Shown here: piece after piece, positions 43,310-55,901 of the stretch | How positions within the stretch are numbered: position 1 is the first letter of the stretch | How the letters are laid out: the number at the start of each line of letters is the position of its first letter | Assembly (NCBI GenBank): GCA_000467715.1 | Contig: AJFK01000894.1 | Location: 1-64,000, forward strand | Length of the DNA stretch: 64,000 nucleotides | Direction: 5' to 3' | Origin: Hysterium pulicare CBS 123377 | Lineage: Eukaryota > Ascomycota > Dothideomycetes > Hysteriales > Hysteriaceae | Position numbers and translations under genes: made by a program | Notes under the pieces: generated by a model | Seen by the model: only the letters and a program-made list of their open reading frames with translations | Databases searched by the model: none | Told to the model about the DNA's origin: nothing

Positions 43310-44723
43310 GGTAAAGCAGTGTGTTAATTTAGTAAGAGAGCCGCCATGCAAAGTAATATCATCGATGCAGAAATCCGAGAAATTGTTTAGTTACATATCC
43401 TGATATGAGTTGGACTGTTAGTTGACCCGGGACTGAGCTGCCGTTGACGGGCAGGGGTGCTTGAAACAAAATGCCGATATCCGGGCGCATAGCGGTCAAC
43501 TTTAGCAAAAAGCATTAGCTCTAGCACAGATTCAGATGGTGAGCAAATAAAGAAACGAGTCAGAAGGCCGCAAAGGAAGAATCCGATCCAGTATTCGGCA
43601 TTTCGCAGCCCTCTACACGTTGAAACTGCATCGTGCCGGGTATCCAGTAGTGCGGCACCCATGGCGCTGGCTTCCGACGACTGTAGGGTAATATAAAGAC
43701 AGTGTCTGATTGGCAAAAGATAACATGCCTCAAAAAGTGAAACCTGGAAACCCATTCTGGGAAGGTTTTGCTCGAGTTCAGATGAGACCAGACCGGGATC
43801 GTCGGCAGCTTTTGGGTTTATATGGACAGCTACCACATAGATATTGAGTTATTTGTGGGAGACTGTTGACCAGGTAGGCTGTAGCGGCTGAACAAGAAAA
43901 CGGCTGAGTCTGTAAGGGACGATCACCGTCTGCAGCTTGAGATGTACATACGTCATTTTTCGAGCGGAGATCGTACGTGATGCACGTCGGCTTTTTCCCA
44001 CAAGACGGGGACTCCACGATCAGTTGGAACAGCCTACTTCGGAGCTCTACTACTCTAATAGTAGGTCGATAAAAGCACATCGAGTAGCACAAGATCGTCA
44101 GCCGCAAGGGACAAGCTTAGGTGCGAGAGCTTGGAGAATGAGAGACAGGGCGCCGAAGTTCGGAATTTATGGAGCTAACTTGATGTGGCTTGGAATCAAC
44201 GCTCAACTTTCGTCTCAGCACCCTCAATAATGATTCCGACCGCAGTCATTTTGAATATCTCTTATTACTCTAAAGTGAGCTCTTCCACAATGATAAACGC
44301 CCTGGCCTCCAGGCTGCCCGCTGGCTCCTAATTGCCATTTGCTGGCTTGGAGCACGCAATTCCACTCGTCCTGTACGAAAGCGCGACCGTTCGTGATCCA
44401 TCCAGAGACACATTTCAGACTTTTCTTTAAATACTCAATTATACTTACACGCTTCTCCCGGTAGACTTATACTTGTTAAACTTGATTATTGACTAGGGCT
44501 TACCCATTTAGAGAGCGGCAAATCATTATGGGTGTAAGCCGCATTATAGAAAGGAATTTCTGAAACAAACGGCCATCTCCATCCATCATGTTTCACTTCT
44601 TTGGATTTGTGCTGACAGAGACAGCCCACAAGACAGCCCCAGCGTGTATGTTTCCAATCGGCCTATCGTTATCATAACTCGCGAAGTTGGTAAGTCAATA
44701 TGCATATCAAAACCAGCCCCTCC
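43310..44723. other. Intergenic region between peroxidase and MFS genes
   Basis: MFS promoter plus peroxidase 3' flank. Two overlapping minus-strand frames (43387-43836 and 43778-44107) have no conserved features, and I do not call them genes. Confidence 0.45.
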
Positions 44724-46202
44724 TCAATACGTCCCATCACTCTTCAACTTCGTATACCCCGGAAACTGACTAAACTGCCCCTTATTAATCTCATTCAACT
44801 TAGGACATCCCAACCCCTTCGTCGCCGCATTCACCGCACTCCCAAGCTTATCCATAGCAGGATTCACATCGGAATAAAGCCCCGACAGGATATCAGGCGC
44901 CTCCATCAAACTCGCCTCAAGCCCGAAGCAAACGAGGTTGTTGCCTTGTAGCAGGTTGCTCGCGCTGAAAACACCGCCGGTCAGGTTCTGCAGATCTACG
45001 CCGACGAAGGAGTTCGTCTTGCCCGTGTTTCCGCCTACGGAGAAGAACTCGGGGTGGGCGAGTCCCATGGCGTTTGCGTCTTCGGCAAAGTAAGGGATCT
45101 GTTGGAATTTGTCAGCTGAGCTCTGACTACATCAACCTTCTGGCAAGTAAAGGAATCAAGTTACCGTGTAGTAATCAACTGGATTTCTCTTGTACCAATT
45201 ATCCGGGAATTTTTCATGGCCAGCTGTATACTTGAAGTTGGGATAATCACCAGTGATGCTGTAAAAAGACTTCAGCACTTCGCCGTCCAGAAGACCCATT
45301 GGGTGTTCGGCGGACTTGTTGCCCATGAAGCGGTAGATGAATGACCAAGCGGCCGGAGAGGCAATGACGCCGCTGAAGGGCGCATTGAAGAAGTACGGGT
45401 TCTTGTCTATGGACTCCTGGAAACGTTGGGTGCGGTACTTGGTGAGAACAGCAAGATCGACAGAGTTGCCATTTTCTTGACCCATTTCGTAGAGGGCAGT
45501 GAATTGGGAGAGTTGGAGGAGGTAGTCGTTCCCACTGACGACGGAGTATCAGTATGCAATAACCAAGAAGCGGAGAATATTACTCACTATTGGTACAGGT
45601 CTCCACGAGTCGGCGACACGTCACCTTCGTACTTATTATGCGAGCCGGAGAGTCCTTGGGGTGCGCCCAAGAGACCGACGGTGGTGAGAAGGGATGGATA
45701 AGGGCCGCCAATTGAGTAGGAGGTTAGATCGCCGTCGAAGATAGCTCCGTATATGGCCAGGAAAGTGGCGAGATCGGTACCCATACCAAAGGCTGCCTGG
45801 GTACCGGTGATGAAGTCCGACAGACTCCCGACACCGTTATGGGGGAGATATCCATGATTTGCCATGGCGTTCAGACCAGGACCTGTAATATGTCAGCATG
45901 CTTCCATCGTTACGAGGACATCGTAGTATCATACATGGACCACGTTGATCGTTTCCAGAAGGCGCCACAAAAGCATGAGCTCCTTGGTTGCTCACGTATT
46001 GTAGTCTGGCATCGAAAGGTGGAGTAACGCCTGCGGCCTGTCGTTTGGCAAATGGACATTCCGATGGTGCTTCGATCTTGTTTCCTCTCGCCTCATTCGC
46101 ACTCCGGATCTGGATCATAGCCTCCGAAAGGCGAGGGGGGAAGGCAGAGGCATGATGGACAGTCAAGCCCAGCAAGCCAAGAGACAGTGATGAGAACTTC
46201 AT
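44724..46202 (-). CDS. Secreted heme-thiolate peroxidase (chloroperoxidase/peroxygenase family)
   Basis: Extracellular heme enzyme that uses peroxide to oxygenate or halogenate organic substrates. Exons 46202-45935, 45882-45588, 45534-45165 and 45098-44724 give 435 residues. The first 20 residues (MKFSSLSLGLLGLTVHHASA) form a signal peptide. The heme ligand is the cysteine near residue 90 in RGPCPGLNAMANHGYLPHNG. The distal acid region reads EGDVSPTRGDLYQ near residue 177. Downstream EKFPDNWYKRNPVDYYT and the C-terminal NNLVCFGLEASL fit longer members of this family. The first intron lies inside the heme-ligand cysteine codon (T|GT). The upstream methionine-like extension is from a GTG and is not used. 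It is adjacent to oxidase and exporter genes. Confidence 0.93.
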
Positions 46203-47914
46203 AGTGGTAGATAGGGCGGCTGATAGAACAAGACAAAAAGTCAGAATATTCACTCAGAGCACAAGCCCCATGGAATAAGATATCAACTCCTTATTATATC
46301 CTCTCTCTCCCAAATCCAAAACCCCTGTACCACATCGTCACCCAACCCGTCCCCGCAAAATAAGAGGAAGTAATGATTACCATTTCCCCGGAGTGATCGC
46401 CATGAGGGTTGGGCACGAGGTCTCCAACGTGGAAACCACTTGCCAGGCCCACCATCCAATCCGCATCCCCGCAATTCCAATCCAGGTCAAACCTCCTCTT
46501 CATCTCCAAAAACAGATGAAGGGAGGTTGGAACTGGGCCTCGGCATCTTTCTAGCAAAGTATGGGTTCCCCCCCAATTCCCATTAAGCAGCTCTTTAAGG
46601 TTAAGTGGTAGCGCGGGTAGATCATCAAAAGCCAGGAAGCCTTTACCACATAGCCCATGACGATCGAGGCGCTAAAACAATCAAAGAACTCCTCTCCCCT
46701 TTCGGTGCACGACTTACTACTTTGGAGAAAGGATCTGCCGTCATCGCGCATGTCGGGTCCTGGTGTTCCCGTTCTTGAATCTATCGTTTGGGTAAATATC
46801 CCTGGAGCTTTTCTCCCCAAAACCGAGGTATGGCGATTTTTCTTTTCTGGTCCCGCGTCGTTTGGAAATGGAACCGTGCTGAGGGAGTGAGGAGGGTCCT
46901 GCACCTGGACATCCATATTAATGCCCTGCATTGGTATGAGGAAGACGCGGCCCTGCTGTTAACGGCAGTTGAGGAGCTGCGATAGAACTTTTACCTAGGT
47001 TGTTGGGATTTTTGTGGTAAGAGACGCGCAAGCGAGGTGAACAACCATGATTGCTGCCTGTATAGTATTTTATAGAGGTAGGCGCCTTCTGAAGTGCTGC
47101 TGGACTCTTCGCTTGTCAAAAATAAATTGAAGACCCCTCGTGCTCCAGCGACTAGTCGATTCTTGATTCTCTGACTCCTGTTGCTGAAAACACTACATAT
47201 ATATTAGTATCCAAGTCTTGACCCGAAGGTAGTATTTATAGAAAAGGTTAGTAAGCTAACTATATGCGGAGGAAGCTGGTAAACGCACTATTCTAGTTGG
47301 TGGAAAAGGATCACGAGATGAATTGCTTGATTGTGAAATATCTTATCGATGACCAGAACAAACTCTTCTTCTCTTCGGGGTTTTGCAAATATTAGGCCGA
47401 AGCCGATGGTTGGGCCGAATCCGAGGGAGGAGTCGAGGCATTGGACTGTGGATTATTCTATCCGGATGCGACTGCCAACGAATATGGTATTCAGACGCAG
47501 TTTGGTTAAACGACGGAGAAATGCGATTTGTGAAGTGGTGCCAATATCTTTATATTAGTAACGTTAGCGAGAGAAAGCGATGGCGAAACCTGTTCGAAGG
47601 GTGAAAGGGAGTTGGATCCTCAAGAAGGCGAAAAGTTGCTAAAATTGAAATGTGGTCCGCGTGTTAGTCTAAGTTTCTGTGGCCCTTATAGCTTTTATTA
47701 AGGTTATTGTTATGTGACCAGAATATAGCACTCCTGTACAAGGATAAATTGAACTTTGGAAAGCATGTTGAATGGATGTCGCCACGGCGAGACAATACCA
47801 GCAACAAAAAATATCTAAAGTGAGAACTAGTATTCAGAGAGAAAAAAGACTTATGCTGTTTTATCTCTCCACTTAGAAATACTTGTCCCTTTTCCTACAC
47901 CCCCAAAACCCCAC
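46203..47914. other. Long intergenic region, no supported gene
   Basis: About 1.7 kb holding the peroxidase promoter and the 3' flank of the PHD-finger gene. The part from about 46980 to 47880 is AT-rich. Short open frames lack family features, and no transposon structure was recognised. Confidence 0.5.
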
Positions 47915-50564
47915 CTAATCCACCTCCCTCCCCTCCAACTCATCCCTCGCCGCCCTAATCGCCCTCACCTCATCATGCATACCCAAAAAATACCTATCCT
48001 CAAACTCAATATCCTGCGCACACTTCGCAATATCCTCGACCCATTTCTTCGAATCGCCATACCATCTCGATATACCCACAGCACCCATATCATCAACCTC
48101 TGGCTTCGAGTGCACTTCCAACATCAGCGCAAGTGCCTTTCCCAGATAACCCATGGTGTCCATGCACTCGGCGCAGTAAAATTTGGTTACGGCTTCCGGG
48201 CTTAGTTCTGCGATGCAGGATTTGTGGAAGACTTTGATGGGACAGTGGACGAAGGAACACTCTACGACGTCGTCATCCGGGTTGCTCGGGGCGTTGCAGT
48301 AGCAGATCTTGGGCCCATCCCCTTCATAATAAGCGCGGATATGAGTCAACTGGTCCTCCGTGATGGGGCGATTGAAGATATGAGCGCGATAGTGGATGCT
48401 GTCGTAGGTATGCCACATTCTCGTCAACCGGCCAGGATGACTATCGCAGAATTTGGCTTGTTCCCTAAGAAGTGACGTCGGCATTGAGTCTTCAGGCTTG
48501 CCCTTGTATTGTGCAACTTGCAACCAGTTTGATAAGAAGTGATCCGCAGACATGGTGCGGCCGGCTGTCACGGGTTCTTTTTCGTAAATCTGTGCCACGA
48601 GTCGGTTGGCTTCCAATCGAGGAAACGGGCCACCTGATAGGCGAACCGGGTTTGGCTGAGGGCAGAGGACGTCGCAGAGATCGTCCAAGGGATTAGTTGG
48701 GGCGGCTGGGAAGTGGAAGGGGCAATCTTGGACATCATTGAGTTTGAACCTGCACACGCCGTCGTATAGTGGGATACTCAAACCATCGACAAGTAGATAC
48801 TTGGTGAACTTCCGCCAGTCTTGTTCTCGAGTTGGAGCTTTCGAGATCCAGCCAGAAGGACGCCCGTTAGGAGCAGAAGTCTCGGTAGGAGCAGTAGAGT
48901 CGGGAAGGGCAGAAGATTCTGTATGCGCAGTAGACTCCACTTCTGGATCGTCTTGGCTACGACTGTCCTCTTGGTACATCTGGATGAGATGAGTTTGGGA
49001 ATGAGACTGATTTACTTTCGTCGTTGGCTACATACCTTTGTGAAATCTTCGATGAAAGTGGTGTCTAGACTTGGTGAAACCTTCTCCGTAACTTTAACCT
49101 TCAAACATTTTCCCTTCTTAGTACCTTTTCGACTAGCATAATAATTAGGGATTGGTGCAAGGGACACCTTGATTGTCGGGACATCGGCGTCAACTTCGTC
49201 GGGCTCTGAAGCCATAGGAGAAGGTTGCTCAGGTTCTGACTCGTGAGTTTCCGCGCAGAAGTTTACTCCTTTAGTCGCATCATCAAGCTCCTCTTCCACC
49301 TGGGTATCTTCTTGTTCATCACGTTTTCCCTCGTATACGACCTCATGTACGATATCTCCCTCATCCTGGCAGTCCTCGGGATCATAATCTTCATCCTCCC
49401 TAATTTTCTCTCCAGTCTTCCAATCAATTCGTTCATGTCGCTCCACCAAAGCATCATAGCTTTGCCTGTTGATGTACCGTAGATAACCACCTCGCCTCAT
49501 GCGAGTCTCCAAATCCTCTTTTTTGACCTGGACGAGATCCTCGACTACACTGGTCTTAAATTCTGCCACCATCATTTCGAAAGCTTTCAAGTCTTTCCCT
49601 TTCATCCCACGATTGCGGGAGTTGTTGCGTAGGAGCTCAGTGATACGGAGAAGGCGGCAGATCCTGTCCATCTCAACCTCGAAGTTGACCTCGAAGTCAG
49701 CGACACGAGCAACACATCTCATCACAGCACGTGGTTGTCCTGAATTGTAGACATTCGCATTGTATCGCAGGTTGCGTTCGACCTCATCGATTTCGTCAAG
49801 ATTGGAAGGCCCCTCACCTGCGTCATCGCTGTCTTCGGTCGGATGAATAACGTTGCCAACATAGTTGATCTCTGCCAATGTAAGCACCTTGGGTCTTTGT
49901 GCCGCCTTTGCAGCCTTCTTGACTTCTTTCTTTTCGCGTTTGGTCATTTTAGACGTGTTCTCATTCAATGATCCATCATTGACCCTTTCAACAGCCCTTG
50001 GGCCCTCATGCGGTGCATCCGTGACTGGAATGAGACTGATGTTTAGTCCATTGCTCTCGTAGATAGCTCGAAGCAATTCGGCAATTTCCCGGTGTCTCTT
50101 CAGATGAGTTTCGTCTGCACCAATACAAGCTGAACACTGGTGAGATCGGCCTATCAAGTTGGTCAGAAGTTTTTGGTAGAATGCTCGCGAGACTCCCATC
50201 GGAGAAATATTCAGGCGTACCCTTCATAAACATGGCCTGGTGAAACCTCCTGCATGGCTCAGCATGGTAGACGAAACATGTTGTTCTTGCGCGCGGGTGC
50301 GACAGTGGTCGCGTACAGAATCCACAATGGTGCTCTGCATGAAGCGCGTTAGCAAACGGTGCGTTGGAGAAACAGATATGGGACAAACGGTCGCGTCATT
50401 TAAGCCTCGACAGAAAGGATGGGGTATCGCGTGACATCGCGTGCCTTGCGCGACATCTCGAGCTACCCCAGATAGGATAGCAGGTTCTCGCGAGGACCCA
50501 ATGCACGGCACTTACCGAGAGCAGGACCTTCTTCCCATTTGAACATCAAACCATACGACGACAT
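47915..50564 (-). CDS. PHD-finger protein with N-terminal Cys/His module
   Basis: Four exons, 50564-50516, 50334-50221, 50150-49036 and 48979-47915, give 780 residues with consistent phases. Splicing exons 1-3 builds a Cys/His cluster at residues 17-75: HHCGFCTRPLSHPRARTTCF, then YHAEPCRRFHQAMFM and HQCSACIGADE, which looks like a zinc-binding module I cannot name. A basic Lys-rich segment (TKREKKEVKKAAKAAQ) suggests nuclear entry. The middle is acidic, with Glu/Asp-rich runs. Near residues 653-700 a PHD finger has CYCNAP, VVECSFVHCPIKVFHKSC and FYCAEC, giving the C4HC3 order. PHD fingers usually read histone H3 tails; that role is inferred. The acceptor of intron 2 could alternatively lie 25-30 bases downstream, which would drop the CSAC pair. 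Confidence 0.75.
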
Positions 50565-51100
50565 GCTGAAAGTACGGGTGGTTGCTGCAAAAATGGCGGC
50601 TGCGCGGGTAGCTGCTGTAGAGATATCGTTAGAGGGGACTTTCGAGCGCGCTCCTTGTCAAGATATGGGTATTTCGAGATATGGTCAGGGGAGATGGTGC
50701 CTTGGACGAAGTTGGGAGCCAAGTAAGAAAAGTTATGCACGGCGGTGGTGGGAAGAAACGAGCGCGTTGCTTTTGTTAGAGTCTGTGTTGACCGGAGTGA
50801 AACCTGATGCCCCAACGCGGGTTACTGCAGGCTGCCGCCGCGCCCGACGGTGAAGTGGAGTGCGTTTGTGACGGAACGAGCCTCAATCTGCGCATGTTGT
50901 CAGGTGAGGTATGGAATGCCGAGCACTGGTTTCACGGAAATCATCTACAGTTCCCTAGATGTTTTCATTTTTATGCCTTATCTGGACGGCGAACAATGAA
51001 TGGATGAGTTAAGCGGCATTTGAAACTTTTGGAAACGAGACTAAACTGCACTAAGGAGTGAATGTAAGAAAAAAATCCTTCCTGAATCAGGGTTACCATT
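50565..51100. other. Upstream region of PHD-finger gene
   Basis: About 540 bases between the EGT1 stop and the PHD-finger start on the minus strand. It holds the PHD-gene promoter. A CT-rich block (minus-strand sense) lies just upstream of the start. Confidence 0.45.
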
Positions 51101-54025
51101 CTAGATGTCGCGAACCAAACGGGCACCGGCCCAGACATAAGTATAGTTCCGCTGGTACCAATTGACACTATTTCAATCTCATTAACCACACCGCTAGCAT
51201 ACGGAACGGACGTCTACTTACAAGCTCTTCCTGCCCGCGATTCGAGGATGAGTAGCCCACGACCCACCGAGGGTTATATTATGTTTGCCGTCAAAGAAAT
51301 CGGCTACGCTAGGTTAATCCACATCAAGTAAAATCTGAGTTACTGACTTACCAGTATATGCAGGATACAAATCCATCGGTTCAAACCCTTCGTGCTTCTC
51401 CAATACAGTGCTAGTCCACTCCCACACTCCGCCCATCTCACCATGACCACATAGTTTGTTTCCATCTTGGGTCACAGGAACAGGGTGCCAGTGCTTGAGG
51501 CCCACATTGGTCCCTTCAAGATCAATGAAGAAATCATGAGGATTGAGACCAACTTCTGCATTGGAAGAGCCATTGGACAACCCCCGTGATGGTGGGGACT
51601 CCTCTACACCGTCATTGACAAGGTGACTACATGATGTTAGTACTTAAGGCATGGCTGAGTATGACAAGACGAACCTGTTCACCGCTGGAATTGTCTTGCC
51701 AAGAGCTTTCTCAATCTCCTTCGTTCTCATTCGATCAACATAGCTGTAAATGCTACGAGCCTCCTCCAGGGTCGGAATGCGACCACCCATCCACTGAGCG
51801 CAGCCAAAGAGCTCGTTGTAAGATGCTACAACAGGCCAGTTGAGAGCGTACTTCAGAGGTACTGTGCCATACACTGTGCGAACATACTTTCCATCAACGA
51901 CACTACTCGAAAGGCCATTGGTACCATTGGTGTGATTGATGCCATTACTGGGTTTATCGCCGTGCTGCTGACCAAGCTTATATGGAGTATCGCACCAAGA
52001 CGCCGGGAGAGTTTTGATGCCGTTCTTCTCCAAATACTCGGCATACTCCCCGTTCGTAATGGGTCGTCCTTTAGCAGAGAAAGCATTGACATGAACCGAA
52101 CGTTGAGGCTTCTCGTTATCCCATCCAAAATAGCGGCTAGGACCAGAATCATTCTCTGGATCATCAAGTCCAAGAGTAATGTTCGACTCGGGAACAGTAA
52201 ACCATTCATTTGGGACTGACTTCACCTTCGACTCATAGGCAAGAGCCGCAAAGTCTGGAGTGAGGGTACCTGGAGGGGGATTGATCCTCTCACTTTGAAT
52301 GAGCATGTACAGGAGTGTTTCCAAATGCATGGTCTCGTGCTCGAATGCAATCCATAAGCCTCGAGCAATACGAAGATCGTTGCGAGATGCTCCTGAAGCG
52401 TAGAGCTCCTTCACTCTCTCGCGAACCTTAGATTGGTACCCGAGGATCTCCTCTACTGGTGGCCATTCATCCGGGATCTCACTATGGGCGTGACATTGTT
52501 CTGGATTTTCGACGTCGGGATCGATGCCGCGCTCAAAGATTTGTCGGTAGTGGCTTGGATCGGTGGGCATGCCATTTGTAGCTCGGGTAATGTGAATGTC
52601 TAAGAACGTTGGAATATGACCCAAGTAAAAGATACAGGCGTTGCGAAGTTTGATTGGCTTCGAAAGCAGTTCTTCTTTGGGGATCATTTCCAGAGTGACT
52701 GCATCCCAAGCAGCCCAAATCTGATGCCAATCCTCAAGAGATGGGATTGGACCAGTTGCATATTCCTCAACTTTGAGAGGAAATGTAGCTGGGGGGTTGG
52801 AAACTAGGTGGAGACCTGAAAGCCGTCAGCAAACATACCGCTTGGTGAGCTGTTCTCTGTGAACAGAGCGTTGCTGATTACGGTAGAATTTATCAAGCGA
52901 AGAACTCACCGTAGTCTGCACTCTTATTAACCCAGACGGTGCTCTCAATAAGCTCAGACTCTTCCCAAAGCGTTGCGATCTCCTCGGCGGAGTATTTGTA
53001 GCTCTCCTCGACGCGGATCCTCTCGCCCTTTCGAATGGCAACTCCATCGACGACAACATCTCGCAATGGAGACAAAAAGGCGTGGTGGCGGCCAGCTTTC
53101 TTGTCGAATTCTCCAATCACCTCCCAATCGTGGATGTTGAAGGCATTGTCCTTGTCCATGAGCCGATTAGCATGAACAAGGCCATTGAGGATGAAGTCGT
53201 GAGTGACGTTTTCCTTGTCGTTGTAGGCATGGAAAACTCGGTTGGGATCTTTGCAGGAATCAATACCAATTAAGATGGCATCACCCGGCTGAAGAGCATC
53301 TCTGAACCCGCGTAGAAACGATGCCGCTTCGTCTCGTTTGAAGTTGCCAAGGCTGGAACCAAGCCAAAGAATGGCCTTGGGCTTCCCACTGATGTTGGAG
53401 GATTTGAGCCATTCCAAACCATCATCGTAAGTGGCATGAAGACCGAAACATTTAACGTGCTTGTATCCTGAAGTTGGGATAGCCGCAAAAGTCCTCTGCA
53501 GTTCATTGAGGGAAAGATCAAGAGCGTAATACTCGGCATCTTTGCCCTGACGCTCAATGGCTTGAAGAAGAATGTTGACCTTTCGAAGGTTGCTACACAA
53601 TGGTCAGTGCCGTTCGGTCGATGCCGTCTATGTTCTTTAAGGCTCCGGAAGTCAGGTTCCTACCCGCTTCCTAGTTCCACGATGACGGAGCCAGGTCGAA
53701 TTCGTTGAGCAATTCGATCCGCGTATGTTTCCAACACCTCGATCTCCGCATTTGTAAGATAATATTCCTCCAAATATGTAATCTTCTCGAAGAGCCTCAG
53801 GCCGACTTCGTCGTATAACAACAGCGTAGGTAAGGTCTTTTCTCCGCCATCTTTCGGACGGAGGCCGGCTCGAATGTCCTTGAGAATGTCGATCTCAGCG
53901 GGACTGCGCCTAATATCAAGAATCTCGACTCTTCCCGTTGAATCCATGATTTTGCTACGGATCGAGCCGTTCGGCTTGGAGGGGGCGTTTACAGGAACTC
54001 CAGGACGAGCTACACCAATGGCCAT
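51101..54025 (-). CDS. EGT1: Ergothioneine biosynthesis protein Egt1 (methyltransferase + sulfoxide synthase)
   Basis: Bifunctional enzyme that trimethylates histidine to hercynine and then couples it to cysteine with oxygen, the first steps of ergothioneine synthesis. Exons 54025-53664, 53592-52910, 52815-51675, 51626-51352, 51303-51222 and 51167-51101 give 869 residues. The EgtD-like domain has LYDEVGLRLFEKITYLEEYY and the SAM loop VIVELGSGNLRKV, which spans intron 1. The DinB-like iron site is EHETMHLETLLYM near residue 505. The FGE/sulfatase-like domain contains GCAQWMGGRIPTLEEARSIY, GGVWEWTSTVLEKHEGF and GGSWATHPRIAGRKSF. The final small exon encodes NWYQRNYTYVWAGARLVRDI, as in the family, so the six-exon model is secure. 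Ergothioneine protects fungal cells and spores from oxidative stress. Confidence 0.96.
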
Positions 54026-55901
54026 GATGATAGATGCAGCCGAAATTGCGTGCTTTATACTCTGAGGACGTCGACTAGGATGTACAAGAATCTGCAATCT
54101 ACCGAAGGTATTTTACAAAAGGACATAAGCGGGCGATGTATGTATATGAATAGCGCCGAAGGGTCCTAGAAAAGAGATTGCATTAGTACGTCAGAATAGA
54201 ATAGGTAAGAGCCCCAAACAGCAAATCAACAGGCTTGAGATGACTCACGGATGTCAATGGTACGATGGAAGTGCTTACTCTAAGAGCAACCCTCCCAGCG
54301 GATTCCTTAATCAACCCCACACACTACATGGCTCTTCCGCCCCGATCCACAGCGAAGGGCGTCGAAGAGTACCTGACAAGCATTCTAGCGCCACCTCGAG
54401 CTCCGAGAGTTAGCTCTAAGGCCTTGGGATGACGTTAAGGACTGGTAGGGTGGGACATTTGGAGCTCCGGCTTCCACCGGTTGCGGTACCTTTCCCACAA
54501 TGAAGCGGAAAATGGTAGGGCTCCGAGGGCAATGGTTTGAACCATGCAAGGGCAAGCGTGCTTGACTTGCATACACAGATCACCAAGATGCTCGAATCAT
54601 TGCTGGAGATAGCACTGCCCACGGGTTGAAGGGATTGGAAGCGGCGCTGGTAGTGGAACGTTGAGGCCAGATGCCCTGATGCATCGCTGCGGGGTCATGA
54701 TGGCGAGGAGGCGGAATGCTGCAACTATCGCGTCACGAGCCAAACGAACAGGGGGGTGACAAATAGCATTCAAGAGAGACCTTCTCATGGATTGCTGTCT
54801 GACAAACACAGTGGCCGAGAAGGCTGGTAGTACGCGTGGGGCGCTCGGGTTCGCGTCATTGTGTGAAGTAAAGCATGCAACAAATGGAGCGAATACGAGT
54901 CAACCTCCCGATCACAGTTAACATGCATAGCAATTTTCTACAATTTTCTAACAGTAGCATCTTTCTGTCAACCCCATAAGGAACTTCGATTTACTGGTTA
55001 TGGACGATGACTCGTATTCTATTACTGATCGGATGTCGAGAAGGGTTTAGGGGGAAATGCAAGGTTTGACGAAGATACCCATGCCTGCACTTTCGTACAG
55101 GGACTCCTCCTCCTACTCCTCGAAACGGGGACTCATTTCAACACGTTATCTGATTTACCGCTTTAAGGAAATCTTAATTGCCTCATCAGACACGAGAATG
55201 CCCTGGTCAAGCCTAGGGAAGTTATCGGGTGGTGCCGGTGACAAAATTCAGCTCGATTCAGCTGCAGCATAAATGATTTGGAAACACCCGAACAGACACT
55301 TTTCGGGACTATCAATCGCTCTTTTGTCATCCTGTAACGTATAACTTAGCATCACAAATCTCTGATTAGAAACACCAGCTATCCAGAATTTGGCTGCACT
55401 GGCTGACAACATTTTGCTAGTTACAGTAATGAAATGAATCTTTCCTGGAAGCTGCGAGGCTCTCTTCCTTAGGTAGTTAGTTGACTGCAGAATGGCTTAC
55501 TATTTAGCCAAATCTGTGTCCAAATGGCGTCTCCCTAGATAACGACTGTACTCCCACGCAACTTGGACAACTCAGCACTTCTTACACAGATGGAGGAAAT
55601 CCACCAACAGAATCTTCCAGATATGCCTTCTATCCAATTTCCAGCCGCACAACATGCACGATTCATGAAATGCAGCGTATGGAGCATGTTGGTACGTAGA
55701 AAGTCTCATTGGTTCGTTCGTATCTTAGAGAGCAGCTGTCTAACGTTGGATTAGACGAGTGCTCCGAGTAAATCATTCATAGTTCTCGTGGAAAGAGAAA
55801 GAAGTGGGCATTAGACTCTCTCATCGTGGTGAGATAGTGTGTGTTATTTCCCTATGGCCACCATGCGAAGCCTCTCCCGCCTATATCTCGACAAAATTCC
55901 A
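54026..55901. other. Intergenic region between SDR-like gene and EGT1
   Basis: EGT1 promoter and SDR-like 3' flank. About 1.9 kb with only short, feature-poor open frames. Confidence 0.5.

Noticed and set aside
43387-44107. Two overlapping minus-strand frames upstream of the MFS gene as a possible small regulator gene
   Set aside because: No conserved motif, no zinc cluster or helix-turn-helix pattern, and no splice sites that would join them sensibly.
46980-47880. AT-rich segment considered as a decayed transposable element
   Set aside because: No terminal repeats, transposase or reverse-transcriptase motifs, and no target-site duplication could be seen.
54385-54809. Minus-strand frames upstream of EGT1
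   Set aside because: Short, feature-poor and lacking sensible splice joins.
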